Shown here piece after piece: positions 41,911 to 50,548 of a stretch of 64,000 bases of DNA. Origin of the DNA: Nocardioides jiangsuensis (GTDB lineage: Bacteria > Actinomycetota > Actinomycetes > Propionibacteriales > Nocardioidaceae); contig NZ_JAIEZQ010000002.1 in the NCBI RefSeq assembly GCF_019679455.1, positions 372,001-436,000 of the forward strand. Reading direction: 5' to 3'. Position 1 is the stretch's first letter. Each line of letters begins with the position of its first letter. A program made the position numbers and the translations under genes. Below the pieces are notes generated by a model, which saw only the letters and a list, made by a program, of their open reading frames with translations, did not search any database and was not told the DNA's origin.

Positions 41911-43089
41911 ATGAGGCGTCGAAGCCTGGTGGTCCTGGTGGTCGCCGCAGTCGCCGTGTCGTCCGCTGCCACCTGGGTCGCCGCGGACCAAGTGCGGTCG
42001 CCGGCGGAGGCGGCCGCGCGCACCGCGCCGCCGGTGGCGTCGCCGATCCTCGTCCCCGTGGTCGACCAGGTGCTCTCCACGCGGGTCGTGACCCGCGGCA
42101 CCGCCCACTTCGGCTCCCCGAGGCAGCTGCGGGTCACTCCGTCGTACCTGAAGGTCGGCGTCCAGGTGGTCACCCGGCTGCCTTCCACGGGGACGGTGGT
42201 GACCGCCGGTGACGTGTTGGCGACCGTCTCCGGGCGACCGGTGTTCGTGCTGGAGGGGCGGCAGCCCGCGTACCGCGACCTCGGGCCCGGCATGACGGGC
42301 CAGGACGTCGGACAGCTCGAACGCGCGCTGCGCCGGGCGCGCCTCTCCCCGGGCGCCGTCGACGGCGTGTACGACGCCGCCACGGGGCGTGCGGTCAGCG
42401 CGCTCTACCGGCAGCACGGCTTCGAACCCATGGTCGCCACCGCCGCGGAGGTGGCGCGGACCCGGCCGGCCGAGGCAGACCTGCTCCCGGGGTCCCAGTC
42501 CGGCGACGGGGTTCAGCTGCCGGCGGACGAGGTCGTGTTCGTGCCGACGGTCCCGCTGCGGATCACGGAGCGGCGCGTCGACCTCGGTGACGCCCCGCAC
42601 GGGCCCCTGCTGACGGTGACCGACTCCGACGTGGTCGTCGACGGGCTGGTCCCGGTCGAGCAGGCGGGGCGTGTCCGCACCGGGGCGAAGGTGCTCGTCG
42701 AGGAGCCCGCGCTCGGCATCGACACGGTCGGTCGGGTCCGCCGGGTCGCCTCACGGCCGGGAACCGAGGGCGCCGACGGGTTCCACGTGTTCTTCGAGGT
42801 GGCGGTGGAGCGACCGCCGTTGGCCCTGGTCGGCGCGTCCGTGCGGCTCACCATCCCGATCCGCACCACGCGCTCCTCCCAGCTGACCGTCCCGGTGAGT
42901 GCCGTGTCGATGGGCGCGGACGGGGGGGCGCGCGTGCAGAAGTCCGTGCGGGGCGAGCTGAGCTTCGTGCCCGTGAAGACGGGGTTCTCGGCCGACGGCT
43001 ACGTCAGCGTGACACCGTCCCAGGGTTCTCTGGCGGCCGGCGACCTCGTGGTCGTCGGTTACAAGGCGGACCGGAAAGCCGGAGGGTGA
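41911..43089 (+). CDS. HlyD/MacA-like adaptor with peptidoglycan-binding domain
   Basis: A 392-aa membrane-anchored protein: signal-anchor (4-24), half of a lipoyl/barrel-sandwich domain (TRLPSTGTVVTAGDVLATVSG), then an inserted peptidoglycan-binding domain 1 (about 124-170, LGPGMTGQDVGQLERALRRA), followed by the second half and a beta-barrel. The domain replaces the helical hairpin that would reach an outer-membrane channel, so it probably fixes the transporter to the wall. ATG 41911 follows a GAGGTGG. It overlaps or abuts the ATPase gene. Confidence 0.85.
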   Translation: MRRRSLVVLVVAAVAVSSAATWVAADQVRSPAEAAARTAPPVASPILVPVVDQVLSTRVVTRGTAHFGSPRQLRVTPSYLKVGVQVVTRLPSTGTVVTAGDVLATVSGRPVFVLEGRQPAYRDLGPGMTGQDVGQLERALRRARLSPGAVDGVYDAATGRAVSALYRQHGFEPMVATAAEVARTRPAEADLLPGSQSGDGVQLPADEVVFVPTVPLRITERRVDLGDAPHGPLLTVTDSDVVVDGLVPVEQAGRVRTGAKVLVEEPALGIDTVGRVRRVASRPGTEGADGFHVFFEVAVERPPLALVGASVRLTIPIRTTRSSQLTVPVSAVSMGADGGARVQKSVRGELSFVPVKTGFSADGYVSVTPSQGSLAAGDLVVVGYKADRKAGG

Positions 43090-43094
43090 TCCGG

Positions 43095-43769
43095 ATGCCG
43101 CCGCTGGTGCAGCTCGTCGACGTCAGCAGAAGCTACGGCAGCGTCGCGCCGGTCAGGGCGCTCCGCGGCGTGGACCTCGAGGTGGACTCCGGTGAGCTGG
43201 TCTCGGTCGTCGGCGCCTCGGGGTCCGGCAAGACCACCCTGCTCAACATCATCGGCTGCCTCGACAGACCGACCACGGGGTCGTACCGGCTCGACGGCGT
43301 CGACGCCGACAGCCTCAGCGACAGCCGCCGGGCCGGCCTGCGCAGCCGGCTGCTCGGCTTCGTGTTCCAGTCGTTCCACCTGCTCAGCTACCGCACGGTC
43401 CTCGAGAACGTGATGCTCGCCGAGGTCTACGGACGCCGGGAGTGGGCGGGCCGGGCCGAGCGGGCCCGGAACGCCTTGGCGGCGGTGGGCATCGAGGACC
43501 GTGCCGACACCGTCCCCACCCGGCTCTCCGGCGGGCAGCGGCAGCGGGTGGCGATCGCCCGAGCCATCGTCAACCAGCCGCGGATGCTCCTGTGCGACGA
43601 GCCGACCGGGAACCTCGACTCGGTCACCGCGGCCGGGATCCTCGAGCTGCTGGGCGGACTGTACGAGGCGGGCCTCACCGTCATCGTGATCACCCATGAC
43701 CCCGGTGTCGCCGAGTGGTCCCAGCGGCAAGTGCGCCTGGTCGACGGCCGGATCGGGAGCGACCGGTGA
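43095..43769 (+). CDS. MacB/LolD-type ABC ATPase
   Basis: A 224-aa ATPase with Walker A GASGSGKTT (40-48), signature LSGGQRQR, Walker B LLCDEPTGNLD and switch VITHDPG, typical of MacB/FtsE/LolD mechanotransmission transporters. ATG 43095 is preferred (GGAGGG 9 nt upstream) over GTG 43086, which overlaps the adaptor stop. It overlaps the permease gene by 4 bp. Confidence 0.93.
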   Translation: MPPLVQLVDVSRSYGSVAPVRALRGVDLEVDSGELVSVVGASGSGKTTLLNIIGCLDRPTTGSYRLDGVDADSLSDSRRAGLRSRLLGFVFQSFHLLSYRTVLENVMLAEVYGRREWAGRAERARNALAAVGIEDRADTVPTRLSGGQRQRVAIARAIVNQPRMLLCDEPTGNLDSVTAAGILELLGGLYEAGLTVIVITHDPGVAEWSQRQVRLVDGRIGSDR

Positions 43770-45019
43770 CCCGCGGCGAGGTCGACCGGACCTGGACCGG
43801 GGCGGAGCCCGCCCCGTCGCGGATGTGGCCGCGCGACCTCGTCCTCGAGTCGTTCGCCGGAATGTTCGCGCGCCCCGGGCGCATGATGCTGACCATCCTC
43901 GGCACGAGCATCGGGCTCGCCGCACTGGTGGCGACGCTGGGCCTCTCGCGTACGGCGGGCAACCAGATCATCGGCCGGTTCGACGAGCTGGCCGCGACCG
44001 AGATCACCGTCTCGGCGCTACCGGCCGAGGAGGGAAGGCCCGCCAACGACCTCCCGTGGGACGCGGCCGCCCGGATGCAACGGCTGAACGGTGTGGTGGC
44101 GGCCGGCACCCTGAGCAACGTCGACGTCGGCGGTGACCTGGTCCGGGGCACCCCGGTCGACGCGCCGGGGCGACGGGCCGCCTTCAAGGTGCCGGTGGAG
44201 GCCGCTTCGCCGGACCTGTTCACCGCGGTGCGCGCCCGGCTGCGCGAGGGACGCCTGCCCGACGTCGGGCACTCGCAGCGGGCCGACAAGGTCGCGGTGC
44301 TCGGACCGAACGCGGCCCGGCTGCTCGGCGTCCAGCGGGTGGACGGGCTGCCCGCGATCAGCATCGGCGACGAAGTCTTCCTGGTGGTCGCCGTGCTCGA
44401 GAGCGTGGAGCGCAAGCACGACCTCCTGAGCTCGGTGATCATCCCCGAGGGGACGGCGCGGCGGGGATACCACCTCGCGTCACCGGAGTCGGTCGTGGTG
44501 GAGACGCGAGTGGGCGCGGCGAGCCTGCTCGCGGAGCAGGCCCCGCTGGCGCTCCGCCCGGACCACCCGCTCGGTCTCCAGGTGGCCTCGCCCGAGCAGC
44601 CGCAGCGGATGCGGGCGGGGATCCGCAGCGACCTCGACCTGCTCTTCCTCATGCTCGGGGGCGTCTCGCTGCTGGTGGGGGCGATCGGCATCGCCAACGT
44701 CACGCTCGTCTCCGTGATGGAACGGGTCGGTGAGATCGGGCTGCGCCGTGCGCTGGGCGCCTCGCGGCGTCACATTGCTACCCAGTTCCTCCTGGAGAGT
44801 GCCACGATGGGTGCCGTGGGCGGGGTGCTGGGCGCGAGCGCCGGGATGCTGGTCGTCGTCGGGGTGGCGACGTACCAGTCCTGGACCCCGGTGGTGGACC
44901 CGTCGGTCCCGCTCCTCGCGCCCGTGGTGGGTGGGCTCACCGGGCTGGTCGCCGGGCTCTACCCGGCTCTCCGGGCGGCGCGGCTCGAACCGGTCGAGGC
45001 GTTGCGGGCGGGGACATGA
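43766..45019 (+). CDS. MacB-like ABC permease (FtsX domain)
   Basis: A 417-aa permease with the MacB layout: one span near residue 40 (MMLTILGTSIGLAALVATLG), a large extracytoplasmic domain (about 65-290), then three C-terminal spans forming the FtsX domain (LFLMLGGVSLLVGAIGIANV, VMERVGEIGLRRALGASRRH, VVGGLTGLVAGLYPALRAA). Such pumps drive export of peptides, lipids or antibiotics from the periplasmic side. The GTG start overlaps the ATPase stop. Confidence 0.92.
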   Translation: MTRGEVDRTWTGAEPAPSRMWPRDLVLESFAGMFARPGRMMLTILGTSIGLAALVATLGLSRTAGNQIIGRFDELAATEITVSALPAEEGRPANDLPWDAAARMQRLNGVVAAGTLSNVDVGGDLVRGTPVDAPGRRAAFKVPVEAASPDLFTAVRARLREGRLPDVGHSQRADKVAVLGPNAARLLGVQRVDGLPAISIGDEVFLVVAVLESVERKHDLLSSVIIPEGTARRGYHLASPESVVVETRVGAASLLAEQAPLALRPDHPLGLQVASPEQPQRMRAGIRSDLDLLFLMLGGVSLLVGAIGIANVTLVSVMERVGEIGLRRALGASRRHIATQFLLESATMGAVGGVLGASAGMLVVVGVATYQSWTPVVDPSVPLLAPVVGGLTGLVAGLYPALRAARLEPVEALRAGT

Positions 45020-45708
45020 AGGTGCTGCTCGTCGAGGACGACAAGAGGATCGCGGCCGCGGTCAAGCGCGGTCTGGACGCGGAGGGCTTCGCCGTGGAGG
45101 TCGCGCTCGACGGTGCGGAAGGTCTGTGGCACGCCACGGAGTACCGCTACGACCTCGTCGTCCTGGACCTGATGCTGCCCCGGATGAGCGGGTTCGAGGT
45201 CTGCCGCGAGCTCCGGTCCCGCGGGATCTGGACGCCGATCCTCGTGCTCACGGCGAAGGACGGGGTATCGGACCAGACCGAGGCGCTCGACACCGGCGCC
45301 GACGACTACCTGACGAAGCCGTTCTCGTTCCCCGTCCTCGTCTCGCACGTGCGGGCCCTGCTCCGTCGGACGTCGGGCGGCGTGCCGGTGCCGATCGAGG
45401 TCGGCGACCTCCGGCTGGACTCGTCGCGGCACCGCTGCTGGCGCGGCGAGGTCGAGATCACGCTCACCCCGCGCGAGTTCGCGGTGCTCGAGTACCTGAT
45501 GCGCAGGGCCGACCTGGTCAACCCGAAGTTCGAGATCCTCGACGGCGTCTGGGACTACGACTTCGAGGGCGACCCGAACATCGTCGAGGTCTACATCAGA
45601 CGGCTGCGACGCAAGATCGACGAGCCGTTCGGCCGCCACGACCTGGAGACCGTGCGGGGCGCGGGATACCGGCTCGGCGGCAGCGGGACCGTCGAGAGCC
45701 TGAGATGA
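45016..45708 (+). CDS. OmpR-family response regulator of the MacAB-like operon
   Basis: A 230-aa regulator with phospho-acceptor Asp51 (LVVLDLMLPRMSG), Thr79 and Lys101, and a winged-helix effector domain (LTPREFAVLEYLMRRADLV, then VEVYIRRLRRKID). ATG 45016 overlaps the permease stop (ATGA). It is closely similar to the regulator at 33030, suggesting duplication of the two-component pair. Confidence 0.95.
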   Translation: MKVLLVEDDKRIAAAVKRGLDAEGFAVEVALDGAEGLWHATEYRYDLVVLDLMLPRMSGFEVCRELRSRGIWTPILVLTAKDGVSDQTEALDTGADDYLTKPFSFPVLVSHVRALLRRTSGGVPVPIEVGDLRLDSSRHRCWRGEVEITLTPREFAVLEYLMRRADLVNPKFEILDGVWDYDFEGDPNIVEVYIRRLRRKIDEPFGRHDLETVRGAGYRLGGSGTVESLR

Positions 45709-47057
45709 GGCGCCCGAGCACCGTCCGGTCGAAGGTCACCCTCCTGGCCACGCTGCTGGTGGCGGTCATGCTCTCCGTCAGCGCGGTCGGGATCGTGCTG
45801 ACCCAGCAGCGGGTGCTCAGCCACGGCATCGACGAGGCGCTGATCCAGCGCGCCGACAACATCGAGGCCGACGTGGTGGCCGGCTCGTTCGGTGCGAGGC
45901 TGCCGAGTGAGGGCGACCCCGAGGACACCTTCCTGCAGGTGGTCGCGCCCGACGGCACCGTGCTGGCGGCGAGCGAGAACGCAGCCGAGCTGCCGCCCGC
46001 GGTCCCCGCGCTCCGGGCGGGCCAGGGACAGGTCACGGTGACCGTCTCCGACGTCCCCCTGAGCAACGGCGAGTTCCGGGTCCTCGCCCGCCCCCTCGGC
46101 GAGGGCCGGCCGGACACCCTGGTCGTCGCCAAGAACCTCGACGACGTGAACGAGAGCGTGGGCACCCTGACCACGTCGCTGGCGGTCGCCGTCCCGCTGG
46201 TGGTCGCGCTGCTGGCCCTGCTGCTGTGGTGGCTGACCGGGCGGGTGCTCCGCCCGGTCGAGGCGATCCGGACCGAGGTCGCGAGCATCAAGGGCGACGA
46301 GCTGGACCGGCGGGTGCCGACGTCGCGCTCCGACGACGAGATCTCGCGGCTGGCCCGGACCATGAACGCGATGCTCGACCGGGTCGAGCAGGCGACGGAC
46401 CGGCAGCGCAGGTTCGTCGCCGACGCCTCGCACGAGCTGCGCGGACCGCTGACCCGCATCCGCTCGAGCCTCGAGGTCGCGATCGAGCATCCCGGCGTCA
46501 TGAACACCGACGACCTCTGTCGCGACCTGCTGGCGGACACCGTGGACCTGCAGAAGCTGGTCGACGACCTGCTGTTCCTCGCTCGGGCCGAGTCAGGCGT
46601 CTTCGCCCGGCCCCACGACGTCGTCGACCTCGACGACGTCGTCCTCGAGGAGGCGCGTCGGCTGCGGGAGCGGGGGTGCGTGCGGGTGGACACCAGCGCG
46701 GTCACCGCCGCGCGGACGCGGGGGAGCGGGGACGATCTGGCTCGTGCGGTCCGCAACCTGGCGAGCAACGCGGAGCGGCACGCCACGGGGTGTGTGGCCT
46801 TCGGGCTGCGCGAGTCCGACGGTCGGTGCGAGGTGGTCGTCAGCGACGACGGTCCCGGGATCGCCCCCGAGGACCGGATGGTGGTGTTCAAGCGGTTCAC
46901 CAGGCTCGACGAGGCCCGCTCCCGCGACGGAGGAGGAGCGGGCCTCGGCCTCGCGATCGTGCACGACATCGTCACGGCGCACCACGGGACGGTGCGCATC
47001 CTCGGAGTCGAGCCGCACGGTTCCCGGTTCGTGGTGGACCTTCCGAGTGTCGAGTGA
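45705..47057 (+). CDS. sensor histidine kinase of the MacAB-like operon
   Basis: A 450-aa kinase with spans at about 12-33 and 168-187, an extracytoplasmic sensor of about 130 residues, HAMP, the H box FVADASHELRGPLTRIRSS with His253, and ATPase motifs NLASNAERHA, DDGPGI and GAGLGLAIV. ATG 45705 overlaps the regulator stop, closing a five-gene operon. Its stop codon abuts the stop of the convergent lipoprotein gene with no base between them. Confidence 0.94.
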   Translation: MRRPSTVRSKVTLLATLLVAVMLSVSAVGIVLTQQRVLSHGIDEALIQRADNIEADVVAGSFGARLPSEGDPEDTFLQVVAPDGTVLAASENAAELPPAVPALRAGQGQVTVTVSDVPLSNGEFRVLARPLGEGRPDTLVVAKNLDDVNESVGTLTTSLAVAVPLVVALLALLLWWLTGRVLRPVEAIRTEVASIKGDELDRRVPTSRSDDEISRLARTMNAMLDRVEQATDRQRRFVADASHELRGPLTRIRSSLEVAIEHPGVMNTDDLCRDLLADTVDLQKLVDDLLFLARAESGVFARPHDVVDLDDVVLEEARRLRERGCVRVDTSAVTAARTRGSGDDLARAVRNLASNAERHATGCVAFGLRESDGRCEVVVSDDGPGIAPEDRMVVFKRFTRLDEARSRDGGGAGLGLAIVHDIVTAHHGTVRILGVEPHGSRFVVDLPSVE

Positions 47058-47966
47058 TCAGGGGGACGCGACCTCGGAGCGGGGCGTCTGGCCGAACACG
47101 TCGGCGCTGATCCGGTAGGCGCGGTCCTCGAGCGCACGTGCGTCCTCGCGCACCTCGGCCAGCTCCTCCGGCGAGAGCCTGCGGAAGTCGACCAGCTCGA
47201 GCACCTCCTTCGACTCGTCGTTCTCGCCGCGCCAGCCCACCCGGACCACGCCCACGCCGGGTGCGTAGTACTTGTCCTGGAAGGCGTCGGGGATCGTGCG
47301 CTCGAACTCCTCGACGACCACCACGTCCGAGTAGCACGCTTCGGGGACACAGGTCCGCTCACCCGTCTTGTAGACGCGACCGCGATCGACCCAGTTGATC
47401 GGCTTCGGCGCGAACCCCTGCGCGTAGTCGGGGGTCCCGGTCCGGGGATCGGCGGGGATGGTGATGCCAGCGGTGGCGCCGGCGATCCCGTGGACCCAGG
47501 CGGGGGCCTTGTCGAACTCGCCGTCCTCCCACTCCTCGGGGTACTCGCCCATGTGCCAGATGTTGCCGTCCTCGTCCTGGGCGAACAGCGCCAGCTCGGT
47601 CTCGACCAGCTCGCCGTCGGTGTAGTCGCGCTCCCACACGACCACGTTCGGCACGCCGTCGATCACCTTGACCAGGTCCGTCACGATGATGGTCACGCCG
47701 TGGTGCAGGCGCTCGCCCTCCTCGATCGAGGACCCCCGGTAGTCGGCCCGCGTGCCGGGCTCCAGCGGGTACCAGCGGTGGTCGACCTGCGCGGACTCGG
47801 CGAACCGGTCCGGGTGGTAGTCCTCGGCAGAGACCCAGGCGTCGGCGTCGCTCGTCGGCGTCTCCTCGTCCGTGCCCCTCTGTCCCTCGGCGGACGTACC
47901 TCCGCAGGCACTCGCTCCGAGGACCAACAAGGCGGCCGCTACCGGCCATCCGAATGATCGTCGCAC
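47058..47966 (-). CDS. lipoprotein of the ABC-2 operon
   Basis: A 302-aa predicted lipoprotein (Cys21 after GASA). Mature sequence is beta-rich with conserved-looking WYPLEPGTRADYRG and a cysteine pair in ERTCVPEACYSD. No family with known function is recognised. GTG 47966 follows GAAAGGGGG. It starts 23 bp after the secreted Ig-like gene, so it is probably the last member of the ATPase-permease operon; it may be an accessory or substrate-binding component. Confidence 0.75.
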   Translation of the reverse strand: MRRSFGWPVAAALLVLGASACGGTSAEGQRGTDEETPTSDADAWVSAEDYHPDRFAESAQVDHRWYPLEPGTRADYRGSSIEEGERLHHGVTIIVTDLVKVIDGVPNVVVWERDYTDGELVETELALFAQDEDGNIWHMGEYPEEWEDGEFDKAPAWVHGIAGATAGITIPADPRTGTPDYAQGFAPKPINWVDRGRVYKTGERTCVPEACYSDVVVVEEFERTIPDAFQDKYYAPGVGVVRVGWRGENDESKEVLELVDFRRLSPEELAEVREDARALEDRAYRISADVFGQTPRSEVASP

Positions 47967-47989
47967 CGCCTACCCCCTTTCGTAGGACG

Positions 47990-48544
47990 CTACCGGTGAC
48001 GGCGTCGACGCACGAGCGTCGCGCCGAGAAGGGCGAGGACGCCGGCCGGCGTCCACAGGACCAGGCCGAGGACCTGCCCCGAGTCGACCTCGCGCTGCCC
48101 GCCGACCGTGAGGTCCAGGGGGCCGCTCGAGGCCACCGGGCCGGCGGCCTCGCCGGTGACCGACACGAACAGGACGAGCGGGCCGCTGGTCACCGCCTGC
48201 ACGTCCCAGGTCAGGGTGGTGGACGCACCCGGTGCGAGCTCGTCGACGTACTGGGTGCGCTGGGCGGACCAGTCCTCGGGGTCGACGTACACGTCCGGAT
48301 CGGTCGTGAGGATGCTCAGGTGGGCGACCAGCCCGGTCCGCGCCAGCTCCGAGGCGTTGGTGACCGTCGACTCGAAGGAGATCCTCTCGCCGGGGCCGGC
48401 CGTGGCGGCGTCCTGGTCCAGCCGCACCTCGACCGCCGGTGCCGCCGGCTCGGACTGCGCCGCCGCGCCGCCGGCGAACCCCAGCGGGAGCAGGGCGGCG
48501 AGGGTGGCCGCGAGGAGCCCGAGGCGGGCCGGCAGGGTCCGCAT
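47990..48544 (-). CDS. secreted Ig-like/CARDB-type protein with C-terminal anchor
   Basis: A 184-aa exported protein: signal peptide to about residue 30, a beta-sandwich domain reminiscent of CARDB/alpha-galactosidase NEW3 modules (PGERISFESTVTNASELARTGL, then PGASTTLTWDVQAV), and a C-terminal hydrophobic span followed by RRRRHR. Proteins of this sort accompany ABC-2 exporters in several phyla. ATG 48544 overlaps the permease stop (TGATG), with GAGGAG upstream. The partner on the cell surface is unknown. Confidence 0.75.
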   Translation of the reverse strand: MRTLPARLGLLAATLAALLPLGFAGGAAAQSEPAAPAVEVRLDQDAATAGPGERISFESTVTNASELARTGLVAHLSILTTDPDVYVDPEDWSAQRTQYVDELAPGASTTLTWDVQAVTSGPLVLFVSVTGEAAGPVASSGPLDLTVGGQREVDSGQVLGLVLWTPAGVLALLGATLVRRRRHR

Positions 48545-49356
48545 CAGCCACTCCTCGGGAGGAGAGAGAGTCGCCCGGCGAGGGCCAGGGCGAGGGTCAG
48601 GATCCCGGCCGCGGCCAGCGCCGGTACGACGAGCAGCGGCAGGTCCTGCGTCAGCGTGTGGGCGTTGATGACGAGCCGCTCCAGGTACAGCAGGGCGGAC
48701 GTGAACGGGTCCAGCTTCAGCAGCGTCTCCCCGGCCCAGCCTCGCGAGGCCTCGGCCGGCAGCTGGTGGGGCGCGTAGAGCCCGAGGAGCAGGAAGAAGC
48801 TGAGCGCCAGGCTGAGCCCGTTGGACTGCGAGAAGGTCGTGACCAGCAGCCCGACGCCGGTCAGGAACAGAGCCAGCAGGGTGCCGGCGAGGAAGGTGCC
48901 GGCGGCCGCGCTGCCGAACGTGCCGACGTCGCGGCCGATCCACCACAGGTAGGGCAGCGCCAGCAGGAAGGCGCCGAACCACAGCGACATCGCGGCGACG
49001 CCCTTGCCGATGAGCAGCGAGCGGCGGGGGACCGGGGTGAGCAGGAGCGTCTCGAGGGTGCCGCGTTCCCGCTCCCCGCTCACGGCGTCGGCCGCCACCA
49101 GCACCACCAGGAGGCCGCCGACCGCGACGGTCACCTGGACGGTCAGGGCGACCGCCTCGCGCTGCTCGAGGAAGTTCAGCTCCTGGTTGGTCGCGATGAG
49201 GTACGTCGTGATGCTCAGCAACGTCGTGTGGGCCAGCATCACCGCGAGGCCGCGCCCGGAGAGCCACAGGTCGCGCAGCTCCTGCTCCGCCATCACCAGC
49301 CAGGGGGACTCGGCCGCCGCCGTCGTCGCGGGGCGGGTGCGCGTGGCCTCACTCAT
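48544..49356 (-). CDS. ABC-2 type permease
   Basis: A 270-aa permease with six predicted spans and the NosY-like cytoplasmic stretch DAVSGERERGTLETLLLTPV, a hallmark of ABC-2 exporters. ATG 49356 overlaps the ATPase gene by 8 bp. Context (secreted beta-sandwich protein, lipoprotein) suggests a role at the envelope rather than in import. Confidence 0.9.
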   Translation of the reverse strand: MSEATRTRPATTAAAESPWLVMAEQELRDLWLSGRGLAVMLAHTTLLSITTYLIATNQELNFLEQREAVALTVQVTVAVGGLLVVLVAADAVSGERERGTLETLLLTPVPRRSLLIGKGVAAMSLWFGAFLLALPYLWWIGRDVGTFGSAAAGTFLAGTLLALFLTGVGLLVTTFSQSNGLSLALSFFLLLGLYAPHQLPAEASRGWAGETLLKLDPFTSALLYLERLVINAHTLTQDLPLLVVPALAAAGILTLALALAGRLSLLPRSG

Positions 49357-50359
49357 CGCCGTCGCCCCGCGTGACCCGCAGGAAGGCGTCGCTGAGCCGG
49401 CCGCCCTCGACCGAGAACCCGAGCACCGGGACGCCGGCGTCGAGCAGGCAGCGCAGCGCGGCCGCGGAGGAGTCCTCGGGGGCGACGTCGCCGGGCAGCT
49501 CCAGCCGGACCATGCCGAGGTGGCCGTTGGCGCCGGGCTCGGCCGGGACGTGGTGCGCGGCCAGGGTGTCCAGCGCCCGGGCCCGGTGGTCCGCGGGGAC
49601 CTCCAGCCGACCCTCGCGGGGGGCGGCTGCCCGGCGTACCACCTCGGCCATCGTCCCGTCCGCGACGACCCGGCCACGGTTCAAGATGACCACCCGGTCG
49701 CAGATCTGCTCGACCTCGTCGAGGACGTGTGTGCTGAGCACGACGGTGACGCCGTGCTCGCGGGCGATGCGGGTGACGAGGTCCAGCACCTGCCGCTGGC
49801 CGAACGGGTCGAGCCCCAGGGTGGGCTCGTCCAGGAACACGACCTCGGGGTCGTTCACCAGGGCCCGGGCGATGCCCAGCCGCTGCCGCATGCCGCGGCT
49901 CAGCCCGGCGATCAGGGACCGACGCCGGTCCTCCAGACCGACCTCGCCGAGCAGCCGGGCGGCGAGCGCGCGGGCGTCGCGTCGCCGGACGCCGAAGAGC
50001 CGGGCGTGCAGCGTCAGCCACTCCTCGCAGGTCTGGCCGCGCGGGTAGCCCGCGCTCTCCGGCAGCACCCCCACGGCGCGCCGGATCCGCACAGGGTCGG
50101 TGTGCGCGACGCCGGCGACCCGGAAGCTCCCGGCGTCGCAGCGCAGCACGGTCGACAGCATCCGGATCAGCGTGGTCTTGCCGGCGCCGTTCGGCCCGAG
50201 CAGGCCGAGGACGACGCCGCGCTCCACGAGCAGTTCGACGGAGTCCACCGCCACGCGAGCACCGTAGGAACGGGTCAGGCCGTGCGTCTCGAGCGCCGGG
50301 CCGGTCTGCGGGCGGGTCCCTCCGGCCACCTGGCCCGTCCCTCCCGTGATCACGTCCAT
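49349..50359 (-). CDS. ABC-2 exporter ATPase
   Basis: A 336-aa ATPase with Walker A GPNGAGKTT (55-63), signature LSRGMRQR, Walker B VVFLDEPTLGLDP and switch STHVLDEVEQ, followed by a C-terminal extension of about 80 residues. ATG 50359 is chosen; upstream starts up to 50452 would run through the S4 repeat. First gene of the four-gene operon ending at 47058. Confidence 0.9.
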   Translation of the reverse strand: MDVITGGTGQVAGGTRPQTGPALETHGLTRSYGARVAVDSVELLVERGVVLGLLGPNGAGKTTLIRMLSTVLRCDAGSFRVAGVAHTDPVRIRRAVGVLPESAGYPRGQTCEEWLTLHARLFGVRRRDARALAARLLGEVGLEDRRRSLIAGLSRGMRQRLGIARALVNDPEVVFLDEPTLGLDPFGQRQVLDLVTRIAREHGVTVVLSTHVLDEVEQICDRVVILNRGRVVADGTMAEVVRRAAAPREGRLEVPADHRARALDTLAAHHVPAEPGANGHLGMVRLELPGDVAPEDSSAAALRCLLDAGVPVLGFSVEGGRLSDAFLRVTRGDGDE

Positions 50360-50432
50360 CGACCCTCCGCTCGGGGTGCCGGACCTCGTCGGGCTCCGCA
50401 TGTGCTCGGATCTTCGAGGGTAGGCAGCCGCG

Positions 50433-50450
50433 GCTGAACGTTCGCTGAAC
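50433..50450 (+). promoter_or_regulatory. regulator-binding direct repeat S4
   Basis: GCTGAAC-GTTC-GCTGAAC, a perfect heptamer repeat with an 11-bp period, between the divergent ABC-2 operon (start 50359) and the coiled-coil gene (start 50549). It is the best copy of the motif. Confidence 0.55.
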
Positions 50451-50536
50451 ACGGGCCACGCCCCCGCGCCTGGACCGGCCGGCCGGCCACCGCCGCGGGA
50501 TGCCGTAAGAGGGCCTCGTCAGGGGGCGCCACCACC

Positions 50537-50542
50537 TAGGGT
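50537..50542 (+). promoter_or_regulatory. -10 box of a leaderless promoter (coiled-coil gene)
   Basis: TAGGGT ends 6 nt before GTG 50549; no Shine-Dalgarno sequence. Confidence 0.5.
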
Positions 50543-50548
50543 GAGCGC

